Assembly: GCA_003731675.1 (NCBI GenBank)
Contig: RCNQ01000110.1
Span: 1-11,261, forward strand
DNA from: Bacteroidetes/Chlorobi group bacterium ChocPot_Mid
Lineage (GTDB): Bacteria; Bacteroidota; Ignavibacteria; Kapaibacteriales; UBA2268
Length of the DNA: 11,261 bases
Reading direction: 5' to 3'
Below, one piece after another: positions 6,758 to 11,261 of this stretch; position 1 is the first letter of the stretch, and each line of letters begins with the position of its first letter. The notes under the pieces are model-generated. The model saw nothing but the letters and a program-made list of their open reading frames with translations. It ran no database searches and was not told where the DNA came from. The position numbers and the translations under genes are program-made.

Positions 6758-7798
6758 CTATTTAAAAAGTCTGTTCCATCGTCTTTCTTTCCTGCTTTTC
6801 CATGCATTGCTGTGCCAAGCATAAGCAGTAATCAAAGGCATGGCGATTGTTGCTTCGCTAAATACCATCTGTTCAAAAGTGGTTTCAACTTTTCCCCATG
6901 AACTTGCTTCTTTGAGTGTTGAACCAGAAAGCCCACCGTCCCTTTCATCAGCCACAGTAATTTGTATTGCATATTTGTGCATGTCTTTTTCAATTCCCAA
7001 TACATCACATGCAACTACAACATCCTGAGTAAAATTCTTTGGGACACCGCCACCAATCATAAATATGCCGGTTTGTTTTGAATTTAATTTTGTTTGAGTT
7101 AATTCTAAAAAGTCTTTTGCAGAATCGATAGATACTTTTTCACCTTTATTATTGAATTGATGATGAATCAAACCAAATCCTGCAGAACAATCTGAAAATG
7201 CCGGGACAAAAATCGGTACTTCCTTTTCATAAGCATTTCTAATGACGGAATCTTTTCCCATCTTGTTAAGCACGAGCCATTTTCCCATCTCTTGTATAAA
7301 TTCTCTTGAACTGTATGGTCTGGGTTCAAGTGAATTGGCAATTTCAGCTACAGTCATATCACAAACCCGCAAGTCCTCCTCGTCAATGTAGGTATCGTAA
7401 ATTCTGTCAATCATTAGTTCACGTAAAGTATTGTCATCAACAAAAGGAGAACCTTTGTAATGTTTGAATCCTAAAGCTTCGAGGAAGTCCTGGTCAACAA
7501 TGATTGCACCGGTTGAGATTATACCGTCTATCATGTTATGCTTAATCAAATCAACAACAACATCTTTAAGTCCAGCACTGAAAAGTGAACCTGCAAGAGT
7601 TAAATAAATTGAGCAATCCTTGTCTTTAAGCATTTTAACATAAATTTGTGCGGCTCTATGCAAGTTCTTAGCTTGAAAAGCCATATCTCCCATTGAATCA
7701 ACCAGTTTTCTGACATCATGTTTTTTTATATCAATATGTTGTACGATTTCTTTTTTATTGAGAAAATCTTCTTTCCTGAATTTAATTTGCTTTGACAT
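6758..7798 (-). CDS. Deoxyhypusine-synthase-like protein
   Basis: A 346-residue NAD-dependent enzyme of the deoxyhypusine synthase (DHS) family, close to the usual length. Eukaryotic and archaeal DHS move the aminobutyl group of spermidine to a lysine of eIF5A; bacteria lack eIF5A, and bacterial or plant relatives can make homospermidine or other polyamine conjugates. Visible family blocks: AGSLFSAGL (from 69), ISTGAII (about 94-100), PAFSDCSAGFGL (about 199-210), GGGVPKNF (249-256), ADERDGGLSGS (about 283-293) and SSWGK with K303, equivalent to human K329 that forms the enzyme-substrate imine. So it looks catalytically competent; the substrate is open. I chose ATG 7798 because AAAGGAAG sits just before it and the family-like sequence starts there. 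An upstream in-frame ATG at 7834 would add 12 residues and overlap the rhomboid-like gene by ATGA. It is the third gene of the NuoE / rhomboid-like / DHS-like group. Confidence 0.87.
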   Translation of the reverse strand: MSKQIKFRKEDFLNKKEIVQHIDIKKHDVRKLVDSMGDMAFQAKNLHRAAQIYVKMLKDKDCSIYLTLAGSLFSAGLKDVVVDLIKHNMIDGIISTGAIIVDQDFLEALGFKHYKGSPFVDDNTLRELMIDRIYDTYIDEEDLRVCDMTVAEIANSLEPRPYSSREFIQEMGKWLVLNKMGKDSVIRNAYEKEVPIFVPAFSDCSAGFGLIHHQFNNKGEKVSIDSAKDFLELTQTKLNSKQTGIFMIGGGVPKNFTQDVVVACDVLGIEKDMHKYAIQITVADERDGGLSGSTLKEASSWGKVETTFEQMVFSEATIAMPLITAYAWHSNAWKSRKERRWNRLFK

Positions 7799-7802
7799 TG
7801 TT

Positions 7803-7809
7803 CTTCCTT
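7803..7809 (-). promoter_or_regulatory. Ribosome binding site that favours ATG 7798
   Basis: AAGGAAG on the minus strand, four bases before the ATG at 7798, is a stronger signal than anything before the alternative ATG at 7834. It is one reason for starting the deoxyhypusine-synthase-like protein there. Translation from 7834 by coupling to the stop of the upstream gene cannot be excluded. Confidence 0.55.
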
Positions 7810-7830
7810 TAATAAAATTTAAAATTAGTT

Positions 7831-8697
7831 TCAATTGGTTTTGGAATATTCATCTAAAAAATCTTTTTCTTCATTGCTCAATGAATTAAAGCCCTTTTGG
7901 TATATTTTATCTAATATTTCGTTGAGTTTTTCTGCATTCGGGTAGTAGTGGGAATGATGAAAATTATTTTGCAAAAGTTCCTGATTGACTTTTTTTAATT
8001 CTTCATTTGCGATGACTGCAAGCGAAAGAAGTTTTGTTCTCAGTTCTTTTGCTTTTTGTGTCTGTAGAGTAGATAAAATATACTTTGGATTAATAATCTT
8101 TGTGTATCGGATGTGAAGATATGCAAACATTCCTGCACTCACACCAAAAATTAAAGAGAAAATACTGCTAAAAATAATATTAAAATTTTCAAGTAACAAT
8201 GAATGGACGAAAGTTGTAAGTATCCACGAAATAACTAATCCAAGTGAAAAGATTGGTGTATTTATATAGAATTTATTGAAAAATATCAGCTTTCCTCTTA
8301 TATTTAGCAATGTAAAAAGTGTGATAATAAAAATAGAAATACCCTCTAACCCTTTTAATGGGTAGAATGAGTTCCAGCTAAATATAGCAAATAAAATGCC
8401 CTGTAAAAATATAATTGATAAAAGTATAATTGGGTATAAAAAACCATGATAAATTTTTTCAAGTTTCGGTGCCAGGACAAGAAATATAAAAATTGAAATT
8501 AAAATTCCTTCAACAGTATTGAATGATAGAGGATAAGTCAATAGTCTCCAGACTTCTGATTTTTGATAAACAAGATTTGGTGTTAGAGAAAGCAAAAAAC
8601 CTAATTTGCCTCCAACAACCAAATCAACAAGATAAAATATACCGAATATTAAAATAACCAGGTAAGAAAAATAGTATATTCTGTTTTTTTTTCTCAT
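7831..8697 (-). CDS. Rhomboid-like membrane protein, catalytic residues not apparent
   Basis: A 288-residue integral membrane protein with about six hydrophobic segments (roughly 10-28, 62-77, 86-106, 117-135, 148-167, 172-196) and a soluble C-terminal tail. The rhomboid L1-loop pattern is seen in 'QKSEVWRLLTYPL' (45-57), followed by a segment ending PKLEKIYHG, as in rhomboids. The place of the catalytic GxSG reads G116-L-E-G119, with Glu for Ser, and the last segment has 'FGVSAGMFAYL' (about 184-194) without the His that precedes this Gly pattern in active enzymes. So it is probably a non-proteolytic rhomboid-fold protein. The tail ends with 'LNEILDKIYQKGFNSLSNEEKDFL', a short helical motif that I recall at the C-terminus of Bacteroidota rhomboids. 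It follows the NuoE-like gene after 3 bases and ends where the DHS-like gene begins. A run of nine A's lies in codons 2-5, just behind the ATG. Confidence 0.75.
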   Translation of the reverse strand: MRKKNRIYYFSYLVILIFGIFYLVDLVVGGKLGFLLSLTPNLVYQKSEVWRLLTYPLSFNTVEGILISIFIFLVLAPKLEKIYHGFLYPIILLSIIFLQGILFAIFSWNSFYPLKGLEGISIFIITLFTLLNIRGKLIFFNKFYINTPIFSLGLVISWILTTFVHSLLLENFNIIFSSIFSLIFGVSAGMFAYLHIRYTKIINPKYILSTLQTQKAKELRTKLLSLAVIANEELKKVNQELLQNNFHHSHYYPNAEKLNEILDKIYQKGFNSLSNEEKDFLDEYSKTN

Positions 8698-8700
8698 TAT

Positions 8701-9174
8701 TTATCGCAGAGAATCAATTAAAGCATCAACTTTGTTAATATCCATGTTTTCGTAATAATCTTCATTTATAGCAATCATAGGAGCACCACCACAAGCCCCC
8801 ATGCATTCAACTTCCTCTAAAGAAAATTTTCCGTCACTTGTAGTTTCAAGGTGCTTAATTCCCAATTTATCACAAAGATGAATATAAATCTCTTCACCAC
8901 CTAAAAGCATACAAGACACATTTGTGCAAACCTGAATATGGTATTTACCCATTGGCTTTTTGAAATACATCGTATAAAAGCTAACTACACCATGGACATG
9001 AGCATAAGATAGACCCAATAAATCAGCCACATATTGCTTAACTTCGTCGGATAACCATCCGAATTTTTTTTGTGCCATCCAAAGCACTGGCATTATTGCC
9101 GCTTTTTGTTCGGGATATCTCTTTTTTATCTCTTCTATCTTTTGTAGTTCTTCCTGTGAAAATTCTATTGCCAT
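8701..9174 (-). CDS. nuoE: NADH-quinone oxidoreductase subunit E-like 2Fe-2S protein
   Basis: A 157-residue protein of the 24-kDa / NuoE family, the 2Fe-2S thioredoxin-fold subunit of the electron-input module of complex I, also found in NAD-linked hydrogenases and formate dehydrogenases (HoxE, HndA). The helical N-terminal part (about 1-75, with 'MPVLWMAQKKFGWL' and 'HVHGVVSFYTMY') and all four cluster ligands are present: C83 and C88 in CTNVSC, C124 and C128 in CMGACGGAP. The length matches NuoE. No nuoF, nuoG or hydrogenase gene is next to it; the following gene, 3 bases on, is the rhomboid-like protein. An in-frame TTG at 9180 would add two residues and has AAGGA four bases before it; ATG 9174 is 10 bases from the same site and is preferred by codon. 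Which complex it serves cannot be told from here. Confidence 0.88.
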   Translation of the reverse strand: MAIEFSQEELQKIEEIKKRYPEQKAAIMPVLWMAQKKFGWLSDEVKQYVADLLGLSYAHVHGVVSFYTMYFKKPMGKYHIQVCTNVSCMLLGGEEIYIHLCDKLGIKHLETTSDGKFSLEEVECMGACGGAPMIAINEDYYENMDINKVDALIDSLR

Positions 9175-9180
9175 AAACAA

Positions 9181-9314
9181 TCAATCCTTATTTTTTTCTT
9201 ATAATTATATAAACTACAAATTTAATAAAAATGTTTGTTAAGAAAAACATTTTAGCTTTCTTTTTTATAAAAAATAATAAATAATTGAAAGATAATTATA
9301 TTAAAAAATTATAT
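9181..9314. other. A+T-rich spacer between beta-helix protein gene and nuoE
   Basis: This 134-base gap should contain the end of the beta-helix gene's transcript and the promoter of the NuoE group. On the minus strand a TATAAT lies at 9209-9204, about 30 bases before the start codon, but no good partner element is seen and the composition makes such a match cheap. It also contains a 14-base A/T palindrome (9261-9274) and two direct copies of ATTATATT close to 9300, which I take as low-complexity sequence. Confidence 0.35.
9228..9253 (-). terminator. Weak terminator-like hairpin after the beta-helix gene
   Basis: AAAATGTTT at 9228-9236 is complementary to AAACATTTT at 9245-9253 with an 8-base loop. 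On the minus strand the stem is followed by a T-rich stretch (the arm's TTTT then TATT), about 60 bases after the stop codon at 9315. It has only one G-C pair, so its strength as an intrinsic terminator is doubtful. Confidence 0.35.
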
Positions 9315-11261
9315 TTACTTGATAATTTCTAATTTATAAATATTTGAGTATCCATTTAGTTGTATGGTATAGAAATAAATACCTGATTCCATTGATTTGA
9401 GATTTACCGATAAAAGATTTTCTCCTTCATTTAGGTATCCTGTAAATACTAAACCAGTTTTCTCACCCAAAATATTAAAAAATTGTATCTTGAAATCAGT
9501 CTTTATCTTTGAATAGATTGAAATAACGACGCTTTCACCAGCAGGATTCGGATATGAAAAAACAGAAATCATGTTTTGGTTTTGATTTGTATCAGTTTCT
9601 TTTCCGTTCTGTTTACCGGGAGTACCATGCTTTTGTGATGCAACCCAATTTTCAGGTTTAGTATTGTCCAAATCAGGTGAAATCAGCTCCAAAGTACTAC
9701 CATAACCATTTGCTTCGGTAGCCCAAGGAGCAGTGACACCATATATCAGTGAATCAATTAGAACAAAGTCTTGGCTGTAAAGTTTTATCATTTCCCCATC
9801 ACTGCTAAGTCCGAAAGTCATATCACCTAAATAATTGGTAACTTCCGGGTAAAGAGACTTGAATTTACTTGATTCACGGCAGAGAACAAGATAACCCCCG
9901 ACTTTTAAAATGCTGTTTTCAGGGAAAATGAACTTGTGAGATATATCGTTATCTGTGAAAAACCAACCTGAAATATCAATATCTTTTGAATCTGCGTTAT
10001 AAAATTCAACCCAGTCTCCAGTATCAAAATCTGTTGCCGAATTGTAATTAATTTCGTTAATTACTATATTTGGTATATCGTGATAAGCGACTCCAAATGG
10101 CAAAGCACCAATGTCGGCTCTCGAGCCATCTGGGTCTAAAGAACTGGTTGGGTCACCTGCGTCAATGCACGGGGAATTAGGCATCAAGCGGAAATCCATA
10201 TTAACGGGGTCAACAAACATAGGATTTGCAAAAATATTTGATTCCCCATCTAAAAGTATTGAATCATTTAAGGAGTAATTCACTTTAATAATTGAGTATT
10301 TATCAAATTTTACTGGGTATAGAGAGGAAGAAATAATTGTATTTTTTATATCAGCATAGCCACCGGAGAAACCTGCCCATTTCTCGTAAACATTAATACC
10401 AGTAATGTTGTTAAATAAAGTATTGTTAATGATAAATGCACTTGAACTATCCTTAACGGCAATACCTGTTTCACAATTAATAATTATGTTATTCGAAATG
10501 AAATTATTTCTTGAAGGACCAAATTCTTCATTACCGATTGAAATGCCTTTATCTTTAGCTTTGTTAATAAAGTTGTTCCTGATAATTATGTTGTTACAAT
10601 CATTAAAATCAATAGCATCATCATAAACATTAAATATTTTACAATTATTAATCATTCCACTATCAATATTCATATATTCAATACCATCGAAGCAATTTGT
10701 AACAATGCAGTTTTCTGTAAGAGCATAGCTTAGTTTGTAAAGCACAAGAAATTCACACATGGTATCCGAGCTCATTTTACAGTTCTTAAGTTCAACTTTT
10801 CCATTGGTGATGAAAAAATAAGTCTGAATGTTAGTCAGGTCTTTGAATTTTTTAAAAATATATACACTATCGAAATCTATTTGAGCATTATTACCAGATA
10901 TTATCCCATCTTGTATTGTAGCATTTTTTGCAGTAAAGTTCCCATTCTGTATTGTAATTTTATCCCAGGCATCTCCTTCGATAGCAGGTTCAATTATTAC
11001 AGGTTCAGCTTTTGTCCCTTTTAAATGTAACGAACCGTTGATAATGATTTTATTATCTTTATGAATCTTTAATGTTACACCTTTTTCCAAAATCAGATTA
11101 GCATTAATCACCAAATCACATTTTAATAAATAGGGAGAATTCTCTTTTGTCAATGTCATATCAGAATTTATTGTGCAAGGCAATTCAGTTGCCTTCTTGA
11201 TTTTTATTGGATTTGGATAGTTAAATCCTTCAATGTAATTGCTTCCGTCAGTAGCCATAAC
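9315..11261 (-). CDS. Secreted beta-helix / lamin-tail / T9SS-sorted protein, 5' end outside window (partial)
   Basis: The frame is open to the window edge. The first ATG is at 11258, but no signal peptide follows, so the true start is probably upstream. Numbering from that ATG (647 residues): about 40-330 is a right-handed parallel beta-helix with Asn-rich turns (NNFISNNIIINC, FIINNTLFNN), closing with 'NPMFVDPVNMDFRLMP' and 'SPCIDAGDP...DIGALPFG', a common end of such helices. About 396-545 is a lamin-tail domain (VINEINYN, DWVEFYN, DISGWFFTD, GTPGKQNG). About 564-647 is a T9SS type A sorting domain (YPNPAGESV, FNILGE, SGIYFYTI, YKLEIIK). The protein should be carried over the outer membrane and anchored or released there. 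A beta-helix with GIAVKDSS-like rungs plus a lamin tail is what I recall downstream of CotH-kinase domains in this phylum, so a CotH domain may precede the window (inference). It lies 140 bases upstream of the nuoE-like start. Confidence 0.88.
   Translation of the reverse strand, partial: VMATDGSNYIEGFNYPNPIKIKKATELPCTINSDMTLTKENSPYLLKCDLVINANLILEKGVTLKIHKDNKIIINGSLHLKGTKAEPVIIEPAIEGDAWDKITIQNGNFTAKNATIQDGIISGNNAQIDFDSVYIFKKFKDLTNIQTYFFITNGKVELKNCKMSSDTMCEFLVLYKLSYALTENCIVTNCFDGIEYMNIDSGMINNCKIFNVYDDAIDFNDCNNIIIRNNFINKAKDKGISIGNEEFGPSRNNFISNNIIINCETGIAVKDSSSAFIINNTLFNNITGINVYEKWAGFSGGYADIKNTIISSSLYPVKFDKYSIIKVNYSLNDSILLDGESNIFANPMFVDPVNMDFRLMPNSPCIDAGDPTSSLDPDGSRADIGALPFGVAYHDIPNIVINEINYNSATDFDTGDWVEFYNADSKDIDISGWFFTDNDISHKFIFPENSILKVGGYLVLCRESSKFKSLYPEVTNYLGDMTFGLSSDGEMIKLYSQDFVLIDSLIYGVTAPWATEANGYGSTLELISPDLDNTKPENWVASQKHGTPGKQNGKETDTNQNQNMISVFSYPNPAGESVVISIYSKIKTDFKIQFFNILGEKTGLVFTGYLNEGENLLSVNLKSMESGIYFYTIQLNGYSNIYKLEIIK

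Noticed and set aside
9261..9274. 14-base perfect palindrome TTTTTTATAAAAAA
   Set aside because: Built only of T and A runs in an A+T-rich spacer; such palindromes are expected there.
10405..10626. Plus-strand open frame of 73 codons
   Set aside because: Antisense to the Asn-rich beta-helix rungs; its Leu/Ile-rich product is the mirror of AAT/ATT codons on the other strand.
1..11261. CRISPR arrays, insertion sequences, tRNA or rRNA genes, defence or phage modules
   Set aside because: I looked in the gaps and at both strands and saw no spaced repeats, transposase motifs, cloverleaf-like sequence or toxin/nuclease genes.

Overview
The window is A+T-rich and looks like the chromosome of a bacterium of the Bacteroidota / Ignavibacteriota / Chlorobiota (FCB) group. 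The clearest pointer is a C-terminal sorting domain of the type IX secretion system (T9SS), with PNP, 'NILGE', 'SGIYFY' and a terminal 'KLEIIK' motif, on the protein at the right edge. A secreted GEVED-type protein at the left edge, TlpA-like thioredoxin fusions and low G+C agree with this. Exact placement is an inference.

Layout. (1) 1-1369, minus strand: the first 456 codons of a large secreted GEVED-type protein whose 3' end lies outside the window. (2) 1370-1673: an A+T-rich divergent intergenic region with phased A-tracts and an 11-bp perfect inverted repeat. (3) 1674-5882, plus strand: a short-chain dehydrogenase with the pteridine-reductase-style TGxxxRxG signature, then a tightly spaced group of a LOG-family nucleotide phosphoribohydrolase-like protein, an exported helical-repeat/thioredoxin fusion, and 3-methyladenine DNA glycosylase I (tag). 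(4) 5889-6683, minus strand: a secreted protein of unknown function, convergent with tag, preceded by a 9-bp hairpin touching its start region. (5) 6758-9174, minus strand: a compact trio transcribed in the order NuoE-like subunit, rhomboid-like membrane protein without catalytic residues, deoxyhypusine-synthase-like enzyme, joined by a 3-bp gap and a possible 4-bp ATGA overlap. (6) 9181-9314: an A+T-rich spacer with a weak terminator-like hairpin. (7) 9315-11261, minus strand: the C-terminal part of a large secreted protein (right-handed beta-helix, lamin-tail domain, T9SS sorting domain) whose 5' end is outside the window.

How the genes work together. Most genes are recognisable housekeeping or cell-surface functions. 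tag repairs alkylated DNA; the LOG protein probably cleaves nucleoside monophosphates; the two edge genes probably make proteins exported across the outer membrane. The most unusual unit is the NuoE / pseudo-rhomboid / deoxyhypusine-synthase-like trio. It puts an isolated respiratory-complex-type 2Fe-2S subunit, an apparently non-proteolytic rhomboid fold and a polyamine-type aminobutyl-transfer enzyme in one apparent transcription unit. I found no CRISPR array, transposase, phage gene, tRNA or rRNA, and no clear evidence for a wholly new multi-gene system.
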